This document shows, piece by piece, positions 1 through 9,616 of a DNA stretch of 64,000 nucleotides. The DNA comes from Narthecium ossifragum (lineage: Eukaryota; Streptophyta; Magnoliopsida; Dioscoreales; Nartheciaceae), in the NCBI GenBank assembly GCA_963920575.1, contig OY986971.1:15676492-15740491 (forward strand), given 5' to 3'. Positions within the stretch are counted from its first letter, which is position 1. Every line of letters begins with the position of its first letter. The notes under the pieces are model-generated. The model was not told the origin of the DNA and made no database searches. It was given only the letters and a program-made list of their open reading frames with translations. The position numbers and the translations under genes were made by a program.

Positions 1-1147
1 ACATAACTTCTTCATACAAACTCTAATTGGGATGATCCAGGATGCTTTGGAAAGCTAAGGAAGAGCTCTACAACTTTAATGTTTTGAGTTTTGTGAGATA
101 CCGACTCCAGAAAGACAGAAAAATCGCGGAAGAGGTCAGGTCTGAAGTCGCTGCATTTTTGGCCGAGATTTGTGTTTAGAAGATTCCAGATTTGATGCAA
201 GAAGATTCCAGCTAGATACCACTATCTTACCCAGTTATATTAGGACTTTATTTTCTAATAAGCTTGCCTTAATTAGTGGGATTTGCTTATCTTTAAAAGA
301 GGAAAGATTAGTTGGGAGAGAACTCTCACGTTCCTCTATCCCACGTATCCCTCTCTCACTCATCTATCTCTCTTATATAAGGCTGCCACTACCTCTCAGG
401 GGGCTCTCTCCTCTTTCTCTTTAGTTTTTCTTTTGTTTTCTTTCTTTTCTTTTGAGTTATTCATGGCTCTGCGTGGTTAAACTTTGATACTTGGTCGAAG
501 GAGACGGAAACCTCGGAATCAATAAAACTGTGAGATCTAATTAGTTTTTATTGTTCAATTTATGCTTTGAGTATTGAATATTCTTCTGTGTTTATTTTCA
601 TGATTGTCTTGTTTAATTACTAGGAGCGCTACTAGTTTATTATTCATTGCGATCTACTGCTAGGTTGGATATCAAATCCGGAATTGTTTGATCCCTCTAA
701 TCTGCGAAGCAACTAGGGTTTAATAATATACTGCGTTTCAGAGATTAATAGATCTTAGGAAGAATATTCGACTATATTAAATGCAACCGCTTGTGCTTGT
801 GTTGTTTAGCTTCATCGATCTCCTTATTCTTAAGGCTGCTACTAGATTAAATCTACAGCGCTTGTCTTAGGTTGTTTAGTAGTTAGGGTTAATTGAATCG
901 CTTGTTTCTAATTAACTATGATTGAGGAGAGATTCGAATTTAATTCGAACGGTGAATATTCATGGTATGAATTGATTGATACTTGCATCAATGATCAGTT
1001 GTCAGATTCTGATGGTGGATGTTGACTTAGACCAAGGTTAGTTCTTCTGATTGACTTCGCTCTTTAATTTTAATTATTTCTTAGTTTCTTTTCGTTATAT
1101 TCAAAACCCCCTTTTTGTTCACAAAGCACAAAACTAGGCTAGGCACT
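1..1147 (+). repeat. 5' LTR of element A (both ends incomplete)
   Basis: Bases 82-629 match 4276-4822 and bases 657-1147 match 14849-15340 at roughly 97-98 % by eye. The LTR starts before the window. At 1147 it stops about 85 bp short of the LTR end seen at 15340-15424 and runs into a GC-rich leader. The repeated ATTCAAAACCC near 1099 and at 1148 suggests a microhomology-linked deletion that also removed the primer-binding site. Bases 1-120 resemble, as reverse complement, a segment of solo LTR K near 33350-33430, a U3 module of this superfamily. Confidence 0.85.
374..381 (+). promoter_or_regulatory. TATA box of element A 5' LTR
   Basis: TATATAAG followed by a CT-rich stretch (about 385-450), the usual layout of a plant LTR promoter and leader. 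The same motif is in the other LTR at 4567-4574. Placement by sequence only. Confidence 0.6.
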
Positions 1148-1833
1148 ATTCAAAACCCGATCTCGGCCACCCCATCCATCTACCCATACCCGAGGTCCCA
1201 TCTTCATCTCCTTCCCTACCCTCTACCCTCACCTTCTTCTCTTGTCGCCGGCCACACCCCCTTCAAAATCCAGTCGCCTACACCTTCGATCCGGCTGCCG
1301 CCCTCCACAAAAGCACCTCCAACCTATGCCAGATCACTCACCTCACCTTCCCCGACTGTTCCACGACCCCGCCAAGCCCTCGCTGTCGTCCTCGACGACG
1401 AGCCCTTCTAACCCACCACCGGGTACCTTTAAATCCCAACGATCCGCAAAACCTACGGTCGATCCACACCGGTGGATCTCTTCCCCACCGTCCGACGATC
1501 CTTCCGCCAGTATCCTGACCGCCTCCGACGTCCCCACGCCGGAGATCCCTCACCGGCGTTCCTCAGCCATCAGACCTTTTCCAAGCTCTTCCAACAAGTT
1601 TGACTCAGTCAAACTTACCTGATCCAGCCACACTCAATCAATTAAACCTGATCTAGCCACCCTTTACCCACTTCCTTCCCTTTCCGCGACTCACCTCTCC
1701 CGACGCCTGCAACCACCTCCAAGACCGCAGCCGCCGTCGACCACCCTCCTAGCCTTTTGCCATCATCAAACCACCTGAAGGTAAATTTTTTTTTTTTAAA
1801 TAATAATTTATATAGTTTTTATGGTTTGAATGT
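1148..1833 (+). other. GC-rich leader of element A, no recognised gene
   Basis: About 690 bp of C-rich, CpG-containing sequence, unlike the AT-rich LTR before it and the AT-rich ORF after it. Short ORFs on both strands show no recognised domain. Near 1777 a CTGAAGGTAAAT string resembles a splice donor. The composition would suit a captured host-gene 5' region, but no family is recognised. Confidence 0.5.
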
Positions 1834-3099
1834 ATGGCCAATTATAATATGCCACCGAGTGACATATGGAATGATGATTTGCCTTTTGGTTATGGACCCG
1901 TTTACAATAATGACACATATGGTTTCTCAAACCCGGCCTATGATTCATATTCATATTCTTATAATTCGGATTTTAGAGATCATACCTACCCTAGTTGGCA
2001 GTTTCAAGCACAGCAAGAGCCATCTTTGGAAGAGATTCTGAAGGCAATTGAAGAAAATAATAATTTCTTAAGAGAAATGCGTAATTCTTGGGCTGAGGAA
2101 AGATTTTCTAGGGAACGTGACAAAACTGAGAACCCCTTCATTGCTCAGTCACAAATGCAACAAGAGCCACTAATAATTGACCAAGTTAATCACTCACACT
2201 TGTTAGACGAGCTAGAAATCATAGTCAGACAACTAGCTAATGTGAGTCACTCTTTTGATAAAGAAGTTGATAGATATGATTCTATACCTCATGTTTGTAA
2301 TGATAATACTTGTGATGCTTTTGTTTCTGATGATAATGATATATGTCATAATACTTGTGATTCTTTGTCGGTTCATGAAATTAATGATGATATTTCACTG
2401 ACTGCTGCGGTTGGAGATGTTTTGGGGGAATTTCTACAAAATGCAGATGAAGAAGCTGTCCAGTCTAGGCCAATCGACCGCCGAGAACACAAGGAGCACT
2501 TATTCGAAGAACCTCCTCTAGCTGAAGTTGAAAGCATTCCTGTTACGCCACGAGGTATATTTCCTGTGACTATCTCATCTTCATTAGTGGTTAAAAAGGA
2601 GATGACCTTAGTAGATATTTTCATATCTCGACGGATTTATTTTCGATCATGTGATCTTAACATCTTTGACAATGCGAACGACGACATTATCAATAGATCA
2701 ATGGATGATTCGATTATAGTTGAGCATAATGTTGACCCCTTTCTTCTTGATCACCATGATGATAAGTATTTCTATTTAAGAGATCTAGCTATCTTGTTTA
2801 CTAGTGTTAGAATGGAAAAGCTAGTTTTCATTTTTGAAATATGCCACTTGGATTCATATGCTAAATTAACCTTGGTGGCACTATTGAGGTTAAATATCCA
2901 TATTATGGCATCCATTGCTTTTGCATACCATCTTGCTAGAGAACGGCCACCGAGGGCACGATTAAAACTTATTGTATATAGTGCTTTAGTTTGCTTTATT
3001 TACTTTCTTGTGTGCTTGAGAGTGCTTGAATTATTTTTAGGTTGTGTGCATGCATGTTTGCTTTTGTTTTGCTTTGCTTTGCTTTTGCTATGTAGGTGA
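1834..3099 (+). CDS. Unrecognised 421-residue ORF of element A
   Basis: This is the only long reading frame of element A. The first third is rich in Tyr, Asn, Ser and Asp, followed by a charged, probably helical or coiled stretch (around residues 65-130, with EEILKAIEENNNFLREMRNS), then a Cys- and Asp-rich acidic middle. Residues about 375-421 are very hydrophobic and could hold one or two membrane-spanning segments, though this may be translation of a T-rich non-coding tract. No protease, reverse transcriptase, integrase or zinc-knuckle motif is seen. It sits where gag-pol would be in an autonomous element. It may be a diverged accessory or env-like ORF, but no homology is claimed. The start is the first ATG after the GC-rich leader. 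Confidence 0.5.
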   Translation: MANYNMPPSDIWNDDLPFGYGPVYNNDTYGFSNPAYDSYSYSYNSDFRDHTYPSWQFQAQQEPSLEEILKAIEENNNFLREMRNSWAEERFSRERDKTENPFIAQSQMQQEPLIIDQVNHSHLLDELEIIVRQLANVSHSFDKEVDRYDSIPHVCNDNTCDAFVSDDNDICHNTCDSLSVHEINDDISLTAAVGDVLGEFLQNADEEAVQSRPIDRREHKEHLFEEPPLAEVESIPVTPRGIFPVTISSSLVVKKEMTLVDIFISRRIYFRSCDLNIFDNANDDIINRSMDDSIIVEHNVDPFLLDHHDDKYFYLRDLAILFTSVRMEKLVFIFEICHLDSYAKLTLVALLRLNIHIMASIAFAYHLARERPPRARLKLIVYSALVCFIYFLVCLRVLELFLGCVHACLLLFCFALLLLCR

Positions 3100-4275
3100 T
3101 TGAGTACCCCTTGTGATACATGAAGAATTCACCCAGACATGCAGTGAACCATTCCTGTGCAACTCATAAACAAAAGCGCTGCTTGGAAGGCAACCCAAGG
3201 GGAGTTCGTTCCTTTCTCTTTTTATTTTCGCATTTCCATTTTAGTTATATTTACCTTTTCTTTGCATTCCACCTTACATTGGGGACAATGTCAGTTTCAA
3301 GTGTGGGGGAGGAGATCTAGGTTGCATTTGCCATGAGCAAAAATTAGTTAAGCTTAACATATTCATAACATGATTGAATGAGTAATTTTGCGACTTAGAA
3401 TTAATTAGTTGAGTTATTTTCCTTGAGATGGTAGTGACTAAGTGAGTAGACAAAAGCCGGTGAGATTTTGAGCCTCTAGATTGATACATTCACTTCAGTC
3501 TCACTATTTTCTTTCATCAGAGATATTCTTCTATGGATTTGTTTTTCTAGAACTTGCTTTGATTCTATTTAAGGTCACATTGGCACATGTATACATGAAC
3601 ATGATTAAGGCTATCTTTGTTATAAGTTACATAAGCCAAATAGCCTACCTTGTGATTAAATTTTTCCTTTTGCTAAACCCCTTTGAGCTTTATTGACTTC
3701 ATTGTTAACCTACATTACAAGCTTTAAACCTGAAAAACAATTCCGTTACCCAAGCCATAAAACTAGTGGAGCATTGATCATCATTATGATATGTATGGGT
3801 GTACAAGTTTCAAGTGTGGGGGTGTTTGGATCGTGGTATGGCTATGATGGGTAAAGTGGAGTATATTTTTCATACTCAATTCGTGAGTATGTTATTTCTG
3901 AAAAAAAAGAAAAGAAAAAAAAAGGAAAAGAAAAAGAAAGTGAAGGAGGAAACTGTTCTCATGCTACAATATGTGGTTTTGAATCCTCCTAATACTCCAA
4001 GAAAGAGGTATGTTTATGTATGATCTCTACAAAGGTGGAAGTTTTTGCAAAAGATTGTTCACTATTTCAGTTAAAAAGTATTCATTTGAACAATCTCTTT
4101 GTCAAGGTCGTAATGTTATATGATTTGAGTATATTAAAGCCAAATTGAAGAAGTTGCTGAATGGAGTGATTGGTTGTACATGTCTTATTGATGCATTTTT
4201 GCTCCATTAGTTCCATTGGCTTTTGAGCTACATTCCCAAATATTTCCCACCTTGATCCTAGACCCCATTACAACC
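3100..4275 (+). other. 3' non-coding region of element A
   Basis: No gene is seen. It contains the two G-rich tracts typical of Athila/Tat-type 3' regions (AGTGTGGGGGAGG near 3300 and AAGTGTGGGGGTG near 3812) and an A/G-rich run at 3900-3945. It tracks the reverse complement of B's 7850-6730 until CAACCTTTTG at 4271-4280, where A jumps into its LTR. Relative to B about 350 bp, including the polypurine tract and LTR start, is missing; the shared TTTTGAG suggests microhomology. Confidence 0.7.
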
Positions 4276-4822
4276 TTTTGAGTTTTGTGAGATACCGACT
4301 CCAGAAAGACAGAAAAATCGCGGAAGAGGTCAGGTCTGAAGTCGCTGCATTTTTGGATGAGATTTGTGTTTAGAAGATTCCAAATTTGATGCAAGAAGAT
4401 TCTAGCTGGAACCACTATCTTACCCAGTTATATTAGGACTTTATTTTTTAATAAGCTTGCCTTAATTAGTGGGATTTGCTTATCTTTAAAAGAGGACAGA
4501 TTAGTTGGGAGAGGACTCTCACGTTCCTCTATCCCACGTATCCCTCTCTCACTCATCTATCTCTCTTATATAAGGCTGCCACTACCTCTCAGGGGGCTCT
4601 CTCCTCTTTCTCTTTAGTTTTTCTTTTGTTTTCTTTCTTTTCTTTTGAGTTATTCATGGCCCTGCGCGGTTAAACTTTGATACTCGGTCGAAGGAGACGG
4701 AAACATCGGAACCAATAAAACTGTGAGATCTAATTAGTTTTTATTGTTCAATTTATGCTTTGAGTATTGAATATTCTTCTATGTTTATTTTCATGATTGT
4801 CTTGTTTAATTACTAGGAGCGC
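4276..4822 (+). repeat. 3' LTR of element A, left fragment
   Basis: Matches 82-629 with about 15 differences over some 545 bp, including the TATA box (4567-4574). It stops at AGGAGCGC, where element B begins with its TGATG terminus. The LTR resumes at 14849. Confidence 0.88.
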
Positions 4823-5713
4823 TGATGTGCTGTCGCAGGCACTCAAAAATAAATCCAGTACTCGTTAAAATAAATGTAGTAGTGCGAGTACGAGTCGATC
4901 CCACGAAGAGTGCTTAGCCTAGTTTTGTGCTTAGTGACAAAAGATGGGGGGTTTTAAACGTGAGGAAAAACAATAAAGAAATAATCTAAAGCGAAGAAAC
5001 AAGTTGAATCAAGAGAACAAACCTTGGTCTGAGTCAACATCCGCCATCGGAATCCAACAACTGATCATAGATGCAAGTATCAATCAATTTATACCATGAA
5101 TATTCATCGTCCGAATTCAATTCGAAGCTCTCCTCAATCTTAGTTAATTAGAAACAAGCGATCCAATTAACCCTAACTACTAAACAACCTAAGACAAGCG
5201 CTGTAGATTTAATCTAGTAGCAGCGTTACGAATAGGGAGATCGATGAAGCTAAACAACACAAGCACAAGCGGTTGCATTTAATCTAGTTGAATATTCTTC
5301 CTAAGATCTAACAAGATCTGATCAGCAGTAAATTATTAGATCCTAGTTGCTTCGCAGATTAGAGGGATCAAACAATTCCGGATTTGATATCAAACCTAGC
5401 AGTAGATCACCATGAATAATAAACTAGTAGGTCTCCTAGCAATTAGATAAGGTAATCATGAAGATTTAATCTCAGAAGAACATCCAATACTCATGTATAA
5501 ACTGAACAATAAAAACAAATTAGATCTCACAGTTTCATTGATTCCGAGGTTTCAGTCTCCTCGACCAAGGATCAAGATTTAGCCACGCAGGGCCATCGAG
5601 AACAATCCTCCAAAAGATTTCATAAAGCAAAAGAAAACCTAGAAAAAATATAAAGGAGGAGAAAGAGTAGCCAAAAGTGTCCAAGAATCCCCCCTCAAAC
5701 CCTAGAAAGAGTC

Positions 5714-5723
5714 GTATTTATAG
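5714..5723 (-). promoter_or_regulatory. TATA box of element B 3' LTR
   Basis: Reads CTATAAATAC on the minus strand, followed by CTCTTTCTAGGGTTTG. The GATCGATC cluster lies about 60-420 bp upstream in U3. Confidence 0.65.
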
Positions 5724-5783
5724 CCTCAATTGTATCCACCCTCGGATTAGATCACAATCGTTGATTTTTGTTACTGGAAAAGT

Positions 5784-6142
5784 CCGATCGATCGGACCTT
5801 GGATGCTGGATCGATCGGTCTCATTAAAATCTTCAACTTCTATTCACGCCCGAGTCCGATCGATCGGACTAAGGGAGTCGGATCGATCGATTTCGTAAAA
5901 ATCCTTCGTCTCTGGCTCTTCCCGAGTTCGATCGATGGTCCGATCGATCGAACTGTGTTCCTCTAAAAAGCATACGTTCTGTCACCCTTTAATTCCCAAG
6001 TCCGATCGATCGAATTATGAGTGTTGGATTGATCGGTTGAGTAAAAATCCGCTGTTTTTGACTTTTTCCGAGTCCGATCGATCGGACCATTGGTGTCGGA
6101 TCGATCGGACCCCATAGGAGCGATGGAGGGATCGATCGGATT
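5784..6142 (-). repeat. Cluster of GATCGATC dyads in U3 of element B (3' LTR)
   Basis: About ten copies of CCGATCGATCGG or close variants in 360 bp, irregularly spaced at roughly 15-60 bp, several of them perfect palindromes of 12-14 bp. The spacer sequence between them is not repeated, so this is not a simple microsatellite. Confidence 0.85.
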
Positions 6143-6381
6143 TCCAGCTTATTTTCCTTTCTGCCATTCAGACTGCGCATCGGTACTGAAATTGCCGTAA
6201 CTTCCTCTAGGAAACTCGGAATCACGAACCGTAAAATTCTCCAGAATCTAGACTTCAAGAGCTTTCCAACCATGTATGGCACATCCTCTGGTTCTTCATG
6301 AGCAGGTACAGATTAATCTTTAAATAAGCACAGGAGACTAAGTATTAAGGGATAAAAATATAACATTATGCATTCTCATCA

Positions 6382-6398
6382 AATTCCCCCACACTTAG
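6382..6398 (-). promoter_or_regulatory. Polypurine tract of element B
   Basis: On the minus strand CTAAGTGTGGGGGAATT lies directly before the LTR start TGATGAGAATGC. This is the expected plus-strand priming site. Confidence 0.8.
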
Positions 6399-7873
6399 CT
6401 TTTGCTCGTCCTCGGGCAAAACTAAAATTCACTCTACTCAAGATATCAAGGTTACAACGCCATCAACAAAGAACAATCAAGCTCTTCACAATTCATAACA
6501 TATCATGAACAAACATTTTTAGACAACTTAAAAATCAATCAATAAGCATTCACTTGAATATGGAGCATACTAAACAAGTAGATCCTCACGGAAATAAACA
6601 CTCAACTCTCATGTGTTTGAAGGGTATGTATTTCACTCAAATTCATTCCAATGAAAATGATCTACCATAGGCTTGCATATCTTCTCATTCTCCGCCACTA
6701 GAATCACATGCATAACACAAATCATAAGGACTTCAAAAGGTTGTAATGGGGTCCAGGATTAAGGTGGGAAATATTTAGGAATGTAGCTCAAAAGCCAATG
6801 GAACTAATGGAGCAAAAATGCATCAACAAGACATGTACAACCAATCACTCCATTCAACAACTTTCTTCAACTTAGCTTTAACATACTCAACCCATAAAAC
6901 ATTACCACATTGGCAAAGAGATTGTTCAAAGGAATACTTTTTAACTGAAATAGTGAACAATCTTTTGCAAAAACTTCCACCTTTGTAGAGATTATACATA
7001 AACATCCCCCTTTCTTGGAATATTAGGAGGATTCATAAACATATTTTGCAACATGAGAAACAATTTCCTCCTTCACTTTCTTTTCTTCTTTTTCTTTTTC
7101 TGATTTTTTTTTTTCAGAAACAACATACTCACAAATTGAGTATGAAAATAAACTCCACTTCACCAATCATAGCCATACCACAAATCCAAACACCCCCACA
7201 TTTGAACTTTTGCACCCATACATGTCATAATGATCATCAATGCTCCACTAGTTTTATGGCTTGGGTAACGGAAATATTTTTCCGGTTTAAGGCTTGTAAT
7301 GTGGGTTAACAATGAAGTCGATAAAGCTCAAAGGTGTTTAGCAAAATGATTTAATCAAAAGGTAGGCTATTTGGCTTATGTAACTTATAACAAAGATGGC
7401 CTTAATCATGTTCATGTATACATGTGACAATGTGACCTCAAATAGAATCAAAGCAAGTTCTAGAGAAACAAATCCATGGAAGAATATCTCTCATGAAAGA
7501 AATTAGTGAGACTGATATGAATGTGTCAGTCTAAAGGCTCAAAATCTCATCAGCTTTTGTCTACTCATTTAGTCACTACCATCTCAAGGAAAATAACTCA
7601 ACTAATTAATTCTAAGTCGCAAAATTACTCATTCAATCATGTTATGAAAATGTCAAGCTTAACTAATTCTTGCTCATGGCATATGCAACCTAGATCTCCT
7701 CCCCCACACTTGAAACTGACATTGTCCCCAATGTAAGGTGGAATGCAAAGAAAGGCAAAAATAACTAAAATGGAAATGCGAAAATAAAAAGAGAAAGGAA
7801 CGAACTCCCCTTGGGTTGCCTCCCAAGCAGCGCCTTTGTTTATTGTCATTGGCTCGACTTCATGCTTGCTTCT
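6399..7873 (-). other. 3' non-coding region of element B
   Basis: About 1.5 kb between the integrase stop and the polypurine tract, with no gene. It has A/T-rich and pyrimidine-rich patches (for example 7075-7115) and a second G-rich tract (AGTGTGGGGGAGG on the minus strand near 7700). Its homology to element A's 3' region links the two elements. Confidence 0.75.
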
Positions 7874-9598
7874 TTAATCAGTATAAGTTGGTTCCTCAAG
7901 GTCCAATTTTTCCAACTTTTCGGTTGGAATGCCTTCATAGAAAGGTTTAAGTCGATGGCCATTCACCGTAAACATTTTGGAAGTGGCTAAACTTTGAATT
8001 TCAACTGCACCATGAGAAAAAACATTAGTAACAATAAAAGATCCAATCCAACGAGAACGCAACTTACCTGGAAACAAACGTAAGCGTGATTGGTAAAGGA
8101 GAACTTTTTGACCAACTTTAAACTCCTTTCTAGAGATCATCTTATCATGAAAAGCTTTTGTCTTTTCCTTGTAAATCCTAGCGCTCTCATAGGCATCATT
8201 GCGAATTTCCTCTAATTCTTGCAGTTGCAACTTCCTGTGTTCTCTACTCTCATTCACGTTCATATTAAAGCTCTTGATAGCCCAATAAGCTTTATGTTCT
8301 AACTGAACTGAAAGGTGACATGGTTTCCCAAATATCAAGCGATAAGGTGACATACCGATGGGTGTCTTATATGCAGTCCTATATGCCCACAACGCATCAT
8401 CCAAACGCAAACTCCAATCTTTTCTATTTGGATTGACCGTCTTTTCAATGATGGACTTGATCTCTCGATTTGACACTTCCGCTTGTCCACTAGTTTGTGG
8501 ATGATAGGCGGTTGATACCTTATGGGTCACATGGTACTTCCGTAGCAACGCCTCCACAGTTCGATTGCAAAAGTGCGTGCCTCGATCACTTATGAAAGCT
8601 CTCGGAATTCCAAACCTGGATAATATGTTAGACTTGATTAAATCTGCAACAACTTTAGAATCATCAGTCCTGGTAGCTTTACCTTCTACCCATTTTGAAA
8701 CATAATCCACAGCAAGTAGAATATAAATATAACCAAAAGATATAGGGAACGGACCCATGAAGTCGATGCCCCAAACATCGAAAATTTCGCAAAATAATAT
8801 GGGGGTTTGTGGCATCTCATTCCTTTGGGATATATTACCTGTCTTTTGACAATTCTCGCATGACTTACAAAGAGAGTATGAATCTCGAAATAAAGAAGGC
8901 CAATAGAAACCACATTCTAACACTTTTCTGGCCGTTCTCTTAACTCCAAAGTGACCTCCACAAGCATAAGAATGACAAAAAGTGAGTATAGAAATAATTT
9001 CACTTTCAGGAACGCACCTTCTTATTACTTGATCTGCACAATGCTTCCATAAATATGGGTCATCCCACACATAATATTTAGCATCACTTTTAATCTTATC
9101 TCTTTGAGCCTTAGACAAATCAGAAGGTAACATATTAGTAACCAAATAATTCACAATATTTGCATACCAAGGTAATGTCACAGTTGCAGAAAACAATTGT
9201 TCATCAGGGAATGTTTCCTGTAGACGAAGTTTATCCTCCACATGAACTAACCGACTCAGATGATCTGCAACTCGATTTTCTGTTCCTCTTTTGTCTTTTA
9301 TCTCCAAATCAAATTCACTCAAGAGAAGTATCCATCGGATTAATCTCGGCTTTGCCTCCTTCTTCGTCATTAAATAACGAAGAGCTGCATGATCAGAGTA
9401 AACAATGACTTTAGTACCAAGTAAATAAGAACGAAATTTTTCTAAAGCAAACACAACGGCTAAAAGTTCTTTTTCAGTTGTAGAATAATTTCTCTGGGCA
9501 TCATCCAAAGTCTTGGAAGCATAGTAAATTGCATGAGAGGCTCTTCCAATCTTTTGACCCAAAACTGCGCCCACTGCATAATCACTTGCATCACACAT
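7874..9598 (-). CDS. RNase H and integrase part of element B polyprotein
   Basis: Residues 2-15 ([14 protein letters not shown]) start the RNase H domain, with DHAALRYL and the closing ADHLSRL by about residue 116. The integrase follows: a His/Cys zinc region around residues 208-255 ([10 protein letters not shown] ... CKSCENC), then the catalytic core with [21 protein letters not shown] and the Glu of [10 protein letters not shown], and a C-terminal region ending in [10 protein letters not shown]. There is no chromodomain, as expected for Athila/Tat types. It is in frame with the upstream ORF, separated only by a TAG at 9617-9619, where the family usually has Trp (TGG). The listed start is merely the first Met after that stop. 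Confidence 0.92.
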   Translation of the reverse strand: MCDASDYAVGAVLGQKIGRASHAIYYASKTLDDAQRNYSTTEKELLAVVFALEKFRSYLLGTKVIVYSDHAALRYLMTKKEAKPRLIRWILLLSEFDLEIKDKRGTENRVADHLSRLVHVEDKLRLQETFPDEQLFSATVTLPWYANIVNYLVTNMLPSDLSKAQRDKIKSDAKYYVWDDPYLWKHCADQVIRRCVPESEIISILTFCHSYACGGHFGVKRTARKVLECGFYWPSLFRDSYSLCKSCENCQKTGNISQRNEMPQTPILFCEIFDVWGIDFMGPFPISFGYIYILLAVDYVSKWVEGKATRTDDSKVVADLIKSNILSRFGIPRAFISDRGTHFCNRTVEALLRKYHVTHKVSTAYHPQTSGQAEVSNREIKSIIEKTVNPNRKDWSLRLDDALWAYRTAYKTPIGMSPYRLIFGKPCHLSVQLEHKAYWAIKSFNMNVNESREHRKLQLQELEEIRNDAYESARIYKEKTKAFHDKMISRKEFKVGQKVLLYQSRLRLFPGKLRSRWIGSFIVTNVFSHGAVEIQSLATSKMFTVNGHRLKPFYEGIPTEKLEKLDLEEPTYTD

Positions 9599-9616
9599 TA
9601 TCTCGATAGGAACGCT

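Larger units (their letters stand above)
4823..6381 (-). repeat. 3' LTR of element B (complete, 1559 bp)
   Basis: Bounded by TGATGTGCTG on the left and TTCTCATCA on the right, with a polypurine tract immediately inside. It carries a TATA box (5714-5723), a dyad-motif cluster upstream of it (5784-6142), and a 3' half shared with element A's LTR. Confidence 0.93.

Noticed and set aside
5784..6142. CRISPR-like or satellite array formed by the GATCGATC sites
   Set aside because: Repeats are only 8-14 bp, spacers vary from about 15 to 60 bp, and the context is an LTR of a plant retrotransposon.
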